A stretch of 64,000 nt of DNA from Nonomuraea jabiensis (GTDB lineage: Bacteria > Actinomycetota > Actinomycetes > Streptosporangiales > Streptosporangiaceae). Numbering within the stretch: the first letter of the stretch is position 1; the number at the start of each line of letters is the position of its first letter. Positions 13,290-22,168 of the stretch are shown in pieces. The stretch covers positions 3,472,001-3,536,000 of the forward strand of contig NZ_JACHMB010000001.1 in the NCBI RefSeq assembly GCF_014204795.1, in the 5' to 3' direction. The notes under the pieces are model-generated. The model saw nothing but the letters and a program-made list of their open reading frames with translations. It made no database searches and was not told the DNA's origin. A program made the translations under genes and the position numbers.

Positions 13290-13358
13290 TGCACGCATAC
13301 CTCTTCGACGGACAAGAGTGTTCCGCGGTTCATCATGCCCCGGTTTAGTGTGGTTCAC

Positions 13359-14240
13359 GTGCTCCGTCATGTGCTGTTGGCCATCTCCAAGAGCGAACGC
13401 GCCGAGCGCCTGATCTCGACGTCGCCGCTGACCGCGGGCGTGGTCGGGCGCTATGTCGCCGGCGACGTGGGCGAGGTGATCGGCGAGCTGACCCGCAAGG
13501 GGCTGCTCGTCACCGTCGACCACCTCGGCGAGGAGGTGACCGACCAGGCGCAGGCCGAGGAGGCGGTCGCCGAATACCTGCGGCTGCCGGCCCTGCTGCC
13601 CGCCGGCGCCGACGTGTCGGTCAAGCTGACGGCGCTCGGGCTGCGGCTGTCGGAGCGGCTGGCGCTCGACCACGCCGCCGCGATCTGCCGGGCCGCCGCG
13701 GTCGCGAACGTCACGGTGACGCTCGACGCCGAGGAGCACGACACGATCCCGGGCCTGCACTCCGTGCACGCCGCGCTGCGCAAGGACCATCCCGACGTGG
13801 GCGTGGTGGTGCAGGCGTACCTGCCGGACTCGCTGGACCGCTGCGAGAAGCTCGGCGGGGCCCGGGTGCGCCTGTGCAAGGGCGCGTACACCGCCCCCGG
13901 GGCCTACACCAGGCCCGCCGACATCGACCGCTCCTTCGTACGGTGCCTGCGGATCCTGATGGCCGGCACCGGCTACCCCATGGTCGCCACCCACGACCCC
14001 AGGCTCGTGCGGATCGCCTCCACGCTCGCCGTCCTGGAGGGCCGCGACGCGACCGGCTACGAGCACCAGATGCTCTACGGCGTGCGCCCCGACGAGCAGC
14101 TCCGCCTGTCCGGGCAGGGCGCCCGGGTGCGCGTCTACGTCCCCTACGGCTCCGACTGGTACGCCTACCTCATGCGCCGCCTGGCCGAACGCCCCGGCAA
14201 CCTGGCCTTCTTCCTCAGGTCGCTGCTCTCGCGCCGCTGA
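13359..14240 (+). CDS. Proline dehydrogenase (PutA-domain, monofunctional)
   Basis: The enzyme oxidises proline to delta-1-pyrroline-5-carboxylate with FAD and passes electrons to the respiratory quinone pool. The 293-residue protein matches monofunctional actinobacterial PRODH. It has beta/alpha-barrel motifs VSVKLTALG, VTLDAEEHD, GVVVQAYLPDS, RVRLCKGAY, MVATHDPRLV, YEHQMLYGV and VRVYVPYG; the late R-x-Y-x-P-Y-G and the HQMLYG strand are typical. I chose GTG 3359+10000 (13359) as the start because TAGTGT lies seven bases upstream (leaderless layout) and the N-terminus then aligns with homologues. ATG 13335 is an alternative. It is followed by proC, which runs the opposite reaction step of the proline pathway. 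Confidence 0.88.
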   Translation: MLRHVLLAISKSERAERLISTSPLTAGVVGRYVAGDVGEVIGELTRKGLLVTVDHLGEEVTDQAQAEEAVAEYLRLPALLPAGADVSVKLTALGLRLSERLALDHAAAICRAAAVANVTVTLDAEEHDTIPGLHSVHAALRKDHPDVGVVVQAYLPDSLDRCEKLGGARVRLCKGAYTAPGAYTRPADIDRSFVRCLRILMAGTGYPMVATHDPRLVRIASTLAVLEGRDATGYEHQMLYGVRPDEQLRLSGQGARVRVYVPYGSDWYAYLMRRLAERPGNLAFFLRSLLSRR

Positions 14241-14280
14241 CCTGCCACCGGCCCGGGGCCCGGCACCTGCCCGCAGTGAG

Positions 14281-14295
14281 TAGGCTGCCAGCGTG
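14281..14295 (+). promoter_or_regulatory. Leaderless promoter -10 for proC
   Basis: TAGGCT at 14281-14286 ends six bases before GTG 14293, with no Shine-Dalgarno sequence in between. This indicates that proC probably has its own leaderless transcript even though it follows the proline dehydrogenase gene by only 52 bases. Confidence 0.5.
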
Positions 14296-15087
14296 ATTGC
14301 GATTCTGGGCACGGGCAAGATGGGCGAGGCTCTGCTGTCCGGCCTGCTGCGCGCCGGGTTCAAGCCCGGCGACATCATGGCGACCAGCCGCCGGGCCGAG
14401 CGGGCGCAGGCGCTGCGCGAGACGTACGGCGTGCGCACCGTCTCCAACTCCGAGGCCGCCAAGGTCGCCGACACCCTCATCCTGGCCGTCAAGCCGCAGG
14501 ACATGGCCACGCTGCTGGCCGAGATCGCCCCGTACGTGCCCGCCGACCGGCTCGTGATCACCGCCGCGGCGGGCATCACGACGGCGTTCGTGGAGCAGCG
14601 GCTCGGGGTGGAGGTGCCCGTGGTCCGGGTGATGTCCAACACGCCGATCAGGTTCGACGAGGCGATGAGCGTGATCTCGGCGGGCGCCCACGCGGGCGAG
14701 GAGCACCTCAAGCGCACCGAGGGCCTGCTCAGCCCGGTCGGCAAGGTGCTGCGCATCCCCGAGTCCCAGCAGGACGCCGCCACGGCCCTGTCCGGCAGCG
14801 GCCCGGCCTACTTCTTCTACCTGGTCGAGGCCATGGTCGACGCGGGCATCCTGCTCGGCATGCCGCGGGCCGCCGCGCTCGACATGGTCACCCAGTCGAT
14901 CGTCGGGGCCGCCGTGATGCTGCGCGACTCGGGCGAGCACCCGGTGATCCTGCGCGAGGCCGTCACCTCGCCGGGCGGCACGACCATCGCCGCCATCGCG
15001 GAGCTGGAGCGGCACAGCGTGCGGGCCGCGTTCCTGGCCGCGATCGAGGCCGCCCGCGACCGGGGGCGCCAGCTCGCCTCCGGCTGA
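14293..15087 (+). CDS. proC: Pyrroline-5-carboxylate reductase
   Basis: ProC reduces delta-1-pyrroline-5-carboxylate to proline with NAD(P)H, the last step of proline synthesis. The 264-residue protein has the N-terminal Rossmann motif IAILGTGKMGEALLSGLL, the AVKPQDM loop, and VVRVMSNTPIRFDEAMS. The C-terminal dimerisation domain carries DAATALSGSGPAYFFYLVEAMVDAG and REAVTSPGGTTIAAIAELE, the P5CR signature. The GTG 14293 start is supported by a leaderless -10 element. Its neighbour upstream is the catabolic proline dehydrogenase, so the pair could set proline turnover. Confidence 0.96.
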   Translation: MIAILGTGKMGEALLSGLLRAGFKPGDIMATSRRAERAQALRETYGVRTVSNSEAAKVADTLILAVKPQDMATLLAEIAPYVPADRLVITAAAGITTAFVEQRLGVEVPVVRVMSNTPIRFDEAMSVISAGAHAGEEHLKRTEGLLSPVGKVLRIPESQQDAATALSGSGPAYFFYLVEAMVDAGILLGMPRAAALDMVTQSIVGAAVMLRDSGEHPVILREAVTSPGGTTIAAIAELERHSVRAAFLAAIEAARDRGRQLASG

Positions 15088-15120
15088 TGGACCGGCCGTC
15101 CCGCTCCTACGATGGGTCGG

Positions 15121-16472
15121 GTGACGTTACGTCGCGGCATCGCGCCGCTGCTCGTCCTTTTCGCACTGACCGGCTGCACCTCCGAGGAGCCGCCCGCGGT
15201 CCAGGTCGGCCAGGTCGGCCGGGGCCCGGTCACGGAGGTCGTGGAGGCTCCCGCCACGATCGGCGCGCGTGCCTCCGCGACCCTGCGCTCACCCGCCCAG
15301 GGCACGATCGCCAAGCTGTACGTCCGCGAGGGCGATCGCGTGCGCAAGGGCCAGATCCTGCTCAGGATCAGCTCACCCCAGGCCCAGAGCCAGCTGCGGC
15401 AGGCCCGCCAGGCCTCCAAGGCGGCCACCCCGGCGAGCTTCGGCACGCCGGAGGTCCGGCTGCCGTCGTTCGACACCCGGGCGTTCGACCGCAAGGTGGC
15501 CGCCCACTTCGCCAGGGCGCACAAGGAGGCGAAGAAGGTCGAGGACGCGAGGACGCGCAGGCAGCTCCTGAGCGCCATCGACCTCGCCCGGGCCCAGCAC
15601 AAGGCGCAGACCAGGGCCCTGGCCTCGATCACCGCGCAGCTCAACCGCTCGATCAGCGGCCTGCTGTCCGGCGTGACCGGCGGGCTGTCCCGCTCCATGG
15701 CCTCGCTGCAGGCGGCCTCGAAGTCCCAGGCCAAGGCGGCGGTCAAGGCGGCGGAGAGCACGGTCAGGTCGCTCACGATCAAGGCGCCGTTCGGCGGCGT
15801 CGTCACGCTCGGCCGCGCCTCGGGCGGCGGCGGGGCCGGGGGCGGCGTCGAAGGGCTGCTCAGCCAGTTGCCCGGCGGCGGGCAGCAGCTCCCGTCCCTG
15901 CCGTCCACGGGCGGCTCGACGTCCGGCAGCCCGGTCGCGGTGGGCGTTCCCGTCTCGGCGGGCGACTCCGTCGTCACCGTCACCGACGTCTCCGAGCTCA
16001 CCCTGGACGCCGACGTCGACGAGACCGACGTGCTGCTGGTCAAGAAGGGCGTGCGGGCCGGCGTCGAGCTGGACGCGGTGCCGGGCGCCACGTACACGGC
16101 CGTGGTGACCGGCATCGGCGTCACCCCCATGGAGGGCACCACGGGCGGCGTCAGCTACCCGGTGCGGCTCAAGCTCGGGCCCGGCGCCTTCGACGACGGC
16201 TCCAAGGCGCCCACGCCCAAGCCGGGCATGAGCGCCGTCACGCGGCTGACCGTGCGCGAGTCGCCCTCCGCCGTCTCCGCCCCGGCCTCGGCCATCGTCT
16301 CCAGCGGGCGCGAGAGCGTGGTCTGGGCGATCAGGAACGGCGCGGCGGAGCGCCGCGTGGTCAAGCTGGGGGCCCAGGGAGACGCGGTGGTCGAGGTGCT
16401 GAGCGGGCTGTCCGTGGGCGACCGGATCGTGGTCAAGGGCGCGGACTCCGTACGGCAAGGGCAGCCGATCCC

Positions 16473-16476
<4 letters not shown>
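15121..16476 (+). CDS. MacA/HlyD-like periplasmic adaptor lipoprotein
   Basis: This is the membrane-fusion subunit of a MacAB-type ABC exporter. It starts with a lipoprotein signal (LLVLFALTGC lipobox). It then shows a biotinyl-lipoyl-like half (LRSPAQGTIAKLYVREGDRVRKGQILL), a long helical hairpin of about 130 residues, the second lipoyl half (TIKAPFGGVVTLGRASGGGG) with a Gly/Ser-rich insert, and the beta-barrel and membrane-proximal domains (LTLDADVDETDVLLVKKG, DAVVEVLSGLSVGDRIVVKG). GTG 15121 lies seven bases after the -10-like TACGAT; ATG 15112 is also in frame. The stop overlaps the ATPase gene by four bases (ATGA). Confidence 0.88.
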
Positions 16477-17152
<676 letters not shown>

Positions 17153-17156
<4 letters not shown>

Positions 17157-17270
17157 GGCCGCGAGGGAGCGCCGCCGCCTGGACTGAGGAGCGCAGGGAG
17201 CGAAGCGACCGGAGCGACGAGGGAAGGCGGCGGCACGAAGGCGACCGAGCGCGCCGAACGGAGTGAGGCC
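17153..17270 (+). repeat. Intergenic repeat element, copy 1, with flanking 8-bp duplication
   Basis: The stretch 17161-17250 matches 22036-22125 at 79 of 90 positions without gaps (hand count). Arms at 17171-17180 and 17225-17234 form a perfect 10-bp stem around 44 bases. GTGAGGCC occurs at 17153-17160 and again at 17263-17270, directly before the permease ATG. Removing one copy plus the element would leave stop codon and ATG four bases apart, as in the rest of this operon. It therefore looks inserted between the ATPase and permease genes. No protein is encoded. Confidence 0.65.
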
Positions 17271-18455
17271 ATGAACACGGGTGAAGCGCTGGCGATGGCG
17301 CTCGAAGCCCTGCGGGTGAACCGGCTGCGTAGCGCGCTGACCATGCTGGGCGTGATCATCGGCGTGCTGGCCGTGGTGGTCCTGGTGGCCATCGGCACCG
17401 GCGCGAAGGACGAGATCGAGAAGCAGATCTCGGGTCTCGGCACGAACATCATCCTCGTCGTCCCCGGCCGCATCAGCCTCGGCGCCGCCCCGACGCAGAG
17501 CAAGCTGGGCCTGGCCGACGTCGCCTACCTGCGGCGGGTGGTGGGCGACCCGTCGAAGGTGACGGTCTCGCTGCAGTCGGGCGAGACCGTACGCGTCGGC
17601 AGGGCCGAGGCGTTCGTCACGGTGATCGGCACCGACCAGAACCTCGTCAACATCTTCGAGCGCCCCCTGGACAAGGGTCGCCCGCTGAGCGAGACCGACG
17701 TGGACACCCGGCGCAGGGTGGCGGTGCTCGGCTCGGAGGTGGCCGACCGGCTGTTCGGCGACCTGGACCCGATCGGGCGGCAGGTGACGGTGGCCGGGGC
17801 CAGGTTCCGCGTGGTGGGCGTGTACGCCGAGATCGGGCAGACGTTCGGGCTCTCCCGCGACCAGGAGATCCACATCCCGGTGACGACGGCGCAGCGGCTG
17901 CTCGGGATCGAGCGGATCAACGGGCTGGCGGTCGGCGCGTCCGGGCCGGACGAGATCGATCCGCTGTCGGAGAAGGTGACCGCGGCGCTGCGGGCGCGGT
18001 ATCCGGGCGAGCAGTTCTCGGCGGTCACGCAGACCGCGCTGCTCGGCACGATCGGCAGCGTGCTCGGCATGCTCACCGGCGTGCTGGCCGCCATCGCGGG
18101 CATCTCGCTGCTGGTCGGCGGCGTCGGCGTGTCGAACATCATGCTGGTCAGCGTCCGCGAGCGCACCCGGGAGATCGGGCTGCGCAAGGCTCTGGGGGCC
18201 AGGCAGCGCGACATCCTCGCCCAGTTCCTCATCGAGGCGGTGCTGCTGACCACGATCGGCGGGCTCGCCGGGATCGTGCTCGGCGTGGGCGGCGCGCTGG
18301 CCATCGCGGCGTTCACCGAGGTGCCGGCATCGATCACGTGGTGGTCGATCGCGTTGGCGTTCGGGGTGTCGGCGGCGGTCGGGGTGTTCTTCGGCGTGGC
18401 GCCGGCGCGGAGGGCGGGCCGGCTGGATCCCGTCGTCGCCCTCCGCGCCGAGTGA
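17271..18455 (+). CDS. MacB-type ABC transporter permease (FtsX domain)
   Basis: This 394-residue permease has the MacB architecture. The first membrane segment is near residues 25-45 (LTMLGVIIGVLAVVVLVAIG). A large extracytoplasmic MacB_PCD domain of about 220 residues follows, with IGTDQNLVNIFERPLDKGRPLSETD and GRQVTVAGARFRVVGVY. Three C-terminal helices carry the FtsX motif VGGVGVSNIMLVSVRERTREIGLRKALGA. It starts at ATG 17271 with GGAG seven bases upstream. It completes the adaptor-ATPase-permease set and ends two bases before the convergent ABC-2 permease gene. Confidence 0.93.
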   Translation: MNTGEALAMALEALRVNRLRSALTMLGVIIGVLAVVVLVAIGTGAKDEIEKQISGLGTNIILVVPGRISLGAAPTQSKLGLADVAYLRRVVGDPSKVTVSLQSGETVRVGRAEAFVTVIGTDQNLVNIFERPLDKGRPLSETDVDTRRRVAVLGSEVADRLFGDLDPIGRQVTVAGARFRVVGVYAEIGQTFGLSRDQEIHIPVTTAQRLLGIERINGLAVGASGPDEIDPLSEKVTAALRARYPGEQFSAVTQTALLGTIGSVLGMLTGVLAAIAGISLLVGGVGVSNIMLVSVRERTREIGLRKALGARQRDILAQFLIEAVLLTTIGGLAGIVLGVGGALAIAAFTEVPASITWWSIALAFGVSAAVGVFFGVAPARRAGRLDPVVALRAE

Positions 18456-18457
18456 TC

Positions 18458-19198
18458 TCAGGCGTCCCGCTTCCGCATCAGGACGGCCCCCGCGACCATC
18501 GCGATCACGACCCAGACGAGGTAGACGCCGAACCCGTTCCACGGGCCGAGCGAGCTGCCGCCCCGGGGCATCACGATCTGGGAGCCGGCGTTGGTGGTGA
18601 AGTAGTCGGACACGGTCTTGCCCCACTGCCCGGGCAGCATGGTCGTCACCTGCGGCAGGACCAGCATCAGCGCGATGGCCGAGACGATCGCGCCCGGCGT
18701 GTGCCGGACGAGCGTGCCCAGCCCCAGCCCGAACAGCCCGCAGGCGGTCAGGTAGAGGCCGCCCCCGAGCACGGCCTGGACCACGTCACCCGTCTCCAGC
18801 GCCGGCGGCTGTATGACGGTCAGGCTGACGAGGACCGAGGCCCCGGACGCGACCGTGGAGACGACCAGGGACACCAGCGTGAACACCACGATCTTGCCGG
18901 CCAGCAGGCTCATACGCTTGGGCACGGCCATCAGCGACGTGCGGATGCCGCCCGTGCGGTACTCGCTGGAGATGACCAGCACGCCCAGCGTGGCCATGGA
19001 CACCGAGGCGAACATGGTGCCGACCAGCCCCATCATGAGCGCCTGCGATGCGTCGATCGGCCCGTCGGCCGAGTTCTTCGCGGCGACGCTGATGAGCGTG
19101 CCCATGCCCAGCATCAGCAGCGCGGTGACGGCCAGCGTCCACACCGTCGAGCGGACCGAGCGGATCTTGGTCCATTCGGACCTGAGGATGTCGATCAT
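18458..19198 (-). CDS. ABC-2 type transporter permease
   Basis: The 246-residue integral membrane protein has six predicted segments, starting with the typical ABC-2 leader MIDILRSEWTKIRSVRSTVWTLAVTALLM. Later come a GIRTSLMAVPKR cytoplasmic loop and a C-terminal helix followed by MRKRDA. Its ATG overlaps the stop of the upstream ATPase by four bases. With that ATPase it forms an exporter of the actinobacterial two-gene type, often associated with antibiotic or lantibiotic self-protection. The substrate cannot be read from sequence. Confidence 0.88.
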   Translation of the reverse strand: MIDILRSEWTKIRSVRSTVWTLAVTALLMLGMGTLISVAAKNSADGPIDASQALMMGLVGTMFASVSMATLGVLVISSEYRTGGIRTSLMAVPKRMSLLAGKIVVFTLVSLVVSTVASGASVLVSLTVIQPPALETGDVVQAVLGGGLYLTACGLFGLGLGTLVRHTPGAIVSAIALMLVLPQVTTMLPGQWGKTVSDYFTTNAGSQIVMPRGGSSLGPWNGFGVYLVWVVIAMVAGAVLMRKRDA

Positions 19199-20085
19199 GA
19201 CGAGAACTCCAGGCTGTCCTTGGTGAGCTCCATGTAGGCCGCTTCGAGCGAGGGCTGCACGAACGTCAGCTCCTCCAGGGGGATCCCGGCCCGCGCGGTG
19301 AGGGTGCCGATCTCGAGCGTGCTCATCGCGGTCACGCGCAGGTGGTCGGGGTGCAGCTCGCCGACCTTGACCAGGTCGGCCACCTCGGCCAGGCGGGGTG
19401 AGCGGACCCGTACGTACCCCTGCGAGCTGCGCCCGATGAACTCCCGCACGCTCGTGTCGGCGATGAGCCGCCCCTTGCCGATCACGATCAGGTGGTCGGC
19501 CGTCTGCGCCATCTCGCTCATCAGGTGGCTGGAGACGAACACGGTCCTGCCCTCGGCGGCCAGCTTGCGCATGAACGTGCGGATCCACAGGATGCCGTCG
19601 GGGTCGAGCCCGTTGACGGGCTCGTCGAAGATCAGGATCTCCGGGTCGCCGAGCAGCGCCGCGGCGATGCCCAGCCGCTGCGACATGCCCAGCGAGAAGC
19701 CGCCGACCCGCCGCCTGGCCACCTCGCGCAGGCCCACCGCGTCCAGCACCTCGCTGACGCGGCCGGCGGGGATGCCGTTGCTCTGGGCGATGGCCAGCAG
19801 GTGGTTGTACGCGCTCCGCCCGCCGTGCACGGCCTTGGCGTCCAGCAGCGCGCCCACCTTGCGCAGCGGATGCCTCAGCTCCCCGTACGGCCGGCCGTCC
19901 ACGAGCACCGAACCGCCGGACGGCCGGTCGAGCCCGAGGATCATGCGCATGGTCGTCGATTTGCCGGCCCCGTTCGGACCCAGGAATCCGGTCACCTGGC
20001 CCGGCTCGACGTCGAAGGAGAGGTCTGAGACGGCCGCGGTGCCGCCGTAGCGCTTGCTCAGGTTCGTGGCTCGTATCGCGCTCAT
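19195..20085 (-). CDS. ABC-2 exporter ATP-binding protein
   Basis: The 296-residue ATPase has Walker A GFLGPNGAGKSTTMRMILGL, signature FSLGMSQRLGIAAALLGD, Walker B LIFDEPVNGLDPDGI and the switch His in VFVSSHLMSEMAQ. The C-terminal 80 residues form the extra domain common in DrrA/CcmA-like drug-export ATPases. It sits 80 bases after the LuxR-type response regulator and is coupled to the permease gene. The kinase, regulator, ATPase and permease probably form one stimulus-induced unit. Confidence 0.92.
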   Translation of the reverse strand: MSAIRATNLSKRYGGTAAVSDLSFDVEPGQVTGFLGPNGAGKSTTMRMILGLDRPSGGSVLVDGRPYGELRHPLRKVGALLDAKAVHGGRSAYNHLLAIAQSNGIPAGRVSEVLDAVGLREVARRRVGGFSLGMSQRLGIAAALLGDPEILIFDEPVNGLDPDGILWIRTFMRKLAAEGRTVFVSSHLMSEMAQTADHLIVIGKGRLIADTSVREFIGRSSQGYVRVRSPRLAEVADLVKVGELHPDHLRVTAMSTLEIGTLTARAGIPLEELTFVQPSLEAAYMELTKDSLEFSS

Positions 20086-20165
20086 GATCCCAGCGTGCCG
20101 TCGCCCGCGCCCGGTTTCCTCCTGCCCGGGAACCGTCTCCGGAGAGGGGGTCTGGGAGCGTGGTC

Positions 20166-20825
20166 CTACTCTCCTGGGCGGATCAGCGCCGCCTCGTAGG
20201 CCACGATCACGGCCTGCGCCCGGTCCCTGACGCCGATCTTGGCGAACAGGCTCGTCACGTGGTTCTTGACGGTCGAGGGGGAGACGGACAGGTCCTGGGC
20301 GATCTCGGTGTTGGACCGGCCGCGGGCGATCAGCACGAGGATCTCCCGCTCGCGGTCGGTCAGCCCGTCCAGCTCGGCGGGCACCGGCCGCGGCCGGGAG
20401 GCGTGGACGAACGTGCCGATCAAACGGGTCAGCAGGCGCGGCGCGACGGCCGACTCGCCCCGGTGCACCACGCGTACGCCCTCGATGAGCTCCTCGGGGG
20501 AGACGTCCTTGGGCAGGAACCCGCCGGCGCCCGCCCTGAGCGCCGCGACCACGTTCTCGTCCAGGTCGAACGTGCTCAGCGCGAGCACCCGCACCTCCGG
20601 CAGCTCCGCGGTGATCAGCTCGGTCGCGCGCACCCCGTCGAGGCCCGGCATGTGCAGGTCCATCAGCACCACGTCGGGCCGCAGCCGCCGGCACAGCTCC
20701 ACCGCCTCGGCCCCGTCCGCGGCCTCGCCGACCACGCCGAGGTCGGGCTGCGCGTCGAGCATCAGCCGGAAGCCCTTGCGGACCAGCTCGTGGTCGTCGG
20801 CCAGCAGTACCTTGATGATCTTCAC
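20166..20825 (-). CDS. LuxR-family response regulator
   Basis: The 219-residue regulator has a receiver domain with the acidic pocket LLADDHE, phosphoacceptor Asp56 in VVLMDLHMPGLDG and the conserved Lys in FLPKDVSPEEL. The C-terminal LuxR helix-turn-helix is LTDREREILVLIARGRSNTEIAQDLSVSPSTVKNHVTSLFAKIG. GTG 20825 overlaps the kinase stop by four bases (GTGA), which indicates coupled translation. It likely controls the ABC exporter genes that follow on the same strand. Confidence 0.94.
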   Translation of the reverse strand: MKIIKVLLADDHELVRKGFRLMLDAQPDLGVVGEAADGAEAVELCRRLRPDVVLMDLHMPGLDGVRATELITAELPEVRVLALSTFDLDENVVAALRAGAGGFLPKDVSPEELIEGVRVVHRGESAVAPRLLTRLIGTFVHASRPRPVPAELDGLTDREREILVLIARGRSNTEIAQDLSVSPSTVKNHVTSLFAKIGVRDRAQAVIVAYEAALIRPGE

Positions 20826-21943
20826 GGTGTCTCCAGGGGGATGCGGGCGTGCACGCGGAAGCCTCCTTCTGGGCGGGGCCCGGTCGACAGCTGGCCGCCG
20901 CATAACGCCACCCGCTCGGCCATGCCGCCGAGCCCGAACCCCGGCGCGCCGCCGCTCGCCGCCAGCCCGTCGTCCACCACCTCGACCTCCACGGCCTGGG
21001 GCTCGTACGCCAGCCGCACGCTCGCCCTGGCGCTGGTCGCGTGCTTGCGGGTGTTGGTCAGCGCCTCCTGCACGATCCGGTAGACGGCGTGGTCGACGGT
21101 CGCGGGCAGGGCGACGGGCTCGCCCGTCACGATCAGGCTGGCGGGCAGCCCCGCCGACTTCGCCTCCTTGATCAACGAGGGTAGCCGGTCCGCCCCCACC
21201 CCCGTCGCGGCGTCCGGGCCCTCGCTGCCGTCGGCCCTGAGCACGTCCAGCAGCCGGCGCATCTCCGACATCGCCTGCCGGGCGGTCTGCTCGGCGCTCT
21301 CCAGGGCGTTCCTGGTGACCTCCTGCTCGGGCGGGAGCGTCGCCCGCGCGCCGCCGACCAGGGCGTTGATGACGGTGATGTGGTGGGCGACCACGTCGTG
21401 CAGCTCCCTGGCGATGCGCCGCCGCTCGGCGCGCACGGCCGCGTCGGCGGCCTCCCGGCGGCCGCGCTCGGCGAGCTCGGTCCTGAGCCGGACGATCAGC
21501 CCGATCCCCACGGGCACGCCGACGGAGAACAGGGAGACCACCCAGCCGCCGGTGAACTGCCTGAGCACTTCCGCCGCCGCCGAGTACCCGGCGAACACCG
21601 CCACCGTCGTGATCGCGGTGGTGCGGCCCGCGGTGTAGCGGCCCACGCTGTAGAGCGCGACGGACGCGGCCACGCCGGTGTTCACCGCCGTCGCGGAGGC
21701 GATGCTCGCGACGTCCACCACGGTCACCAGCGCGACGGTGACGAGCGGCCTGCGGCGGCGCATGAGCAGGAACGGCATGCCCGCCAGGTAGAACACCGCG
21801 CCACGGACGGATTCCAGGTCGCCCCGGGGAAGCATGAAGAGCAGCGCGATCAGGCCGGGAAGCGAGAGCACGGCCACCAGAGCCGTGTCGAAGACCCTGG
21901 GACGTCTGAAGTAGCGCACGATCTTGAGGAAGGTTCGCCGCAC
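20822..21943 (-). CDS. NarL/DesK-type sensor histidine kinase (HisKA_3)
   Basis: The 373-residue kinase has four to five N-terminal membrane segments (about residues 20-155) with very short loops, suggesting sensing within the membrane. A HisKA_3 dimerisation helix follows with phosphoacceptor His182 in ARELHDVVAHHITVI. The HATPase domain has the N-box IVQEALTNTRKHA, the G1 box VEVVDDG and the G2-like GFGLGGMAERV. This is the usual partner of the LuxR regulator, and the two genes overlap by four bases. The signal is unknown; intramembrane-sensing kinases next to ABC exporters often detect envelope damage or antibiotics. Confidence 0.93.
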   Translation of the reverse strand: MRRTFLKIVRYFRRPRVFDTALVAVLSLPGLIALLFMLPRGDLESVRGAVFYLAGMPFLLMRRRRPLVTVALVTVVDVASIASATAVNTGVAASVALYSVGRYTAGRTTAITTVAVFAGYSAAAEVLRQFTGGWVVSLFSVGVPVGIGLIVRLRTELAERGRREAADAAVRAERRRIARELHDVVAHHITVINALVGGARATLPPEQEVTRNALESAEQTARQAMSEMRRLLDVLRADGSEGPDAATGVGADRLPSLIKEAKSAGLPASLIVTGEPVALPATVDHAVYRIVQEALTNTRKHATSARASVRLAYEPQAVEVEVVDDGLAASGGAPGFGLGGMAERVALCGGQLSTGPRPEGGFRVHARIPLETP

Positions 21944-22035
21944 GCTACGACCCTAATCACGAAATTTCTAGATCGGCCGGTTGGCCCTGGACTACAACGT
22001 CGCGTCTGCCCTGGGGTAACGTCGGCCCCAAGCGC

Positions 22036-22125
22036 GCGAGGGAGCGCCGTCGCCTGGACTGAGGAGTGGCGGGAGCGCAGCGACCAGAGCGACGAGGGAA
22101 GGCGACGGCTCCCCGGCGACCGAGC
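22036..22125 (+). repeat. Intergenic repeat element, copy 2
   Basis: This copy is colinear with 17161-17250, and both are 90 bases long. Its stem arms at 22046-22055 and 22100-22109 pair perfectly over 10 bp around a 44-base loop. Compared with copy 1, one stem pair changes from C-G to T-A, so pairing is kept. Like copy 1 it lies just upstream of a gene, and both are followed by GAGGCCATGAAC. No clear flanking duplication is seen here. Confidence 0.65.
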
Positions 22126-22127
22126 CC

Positions 22128-22146
22128 GCCTCCACGCAGTGGAGGC
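22128..22146 (+). promoter_or_regulatory. Hairpin covering a GGAGG sequence before acuC
   Basis: GCCTCCAC (22128-22135) and GTGGAGGC (22139-22146) form a perfect 8-bp stem with a 3-base loop, ending one base before ATG 22148. The GGAGG ribosome-binding-like sequence is wholly inside the stem. It may hide the upstream start or act with the adjacent repeat; function is not known. Confidence 0.45.
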
Positions 22147-22168
22147 CATGAACGCGAAGAGGATACGG

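Noticed and set aside
13290..14783. Minus-strand open frame opposite proline dehydrogenase and proC
   Set aside because: It lacks any motif and covers two recognised genes; only its end (12840-13289) encodes a plausible lipoprotein.
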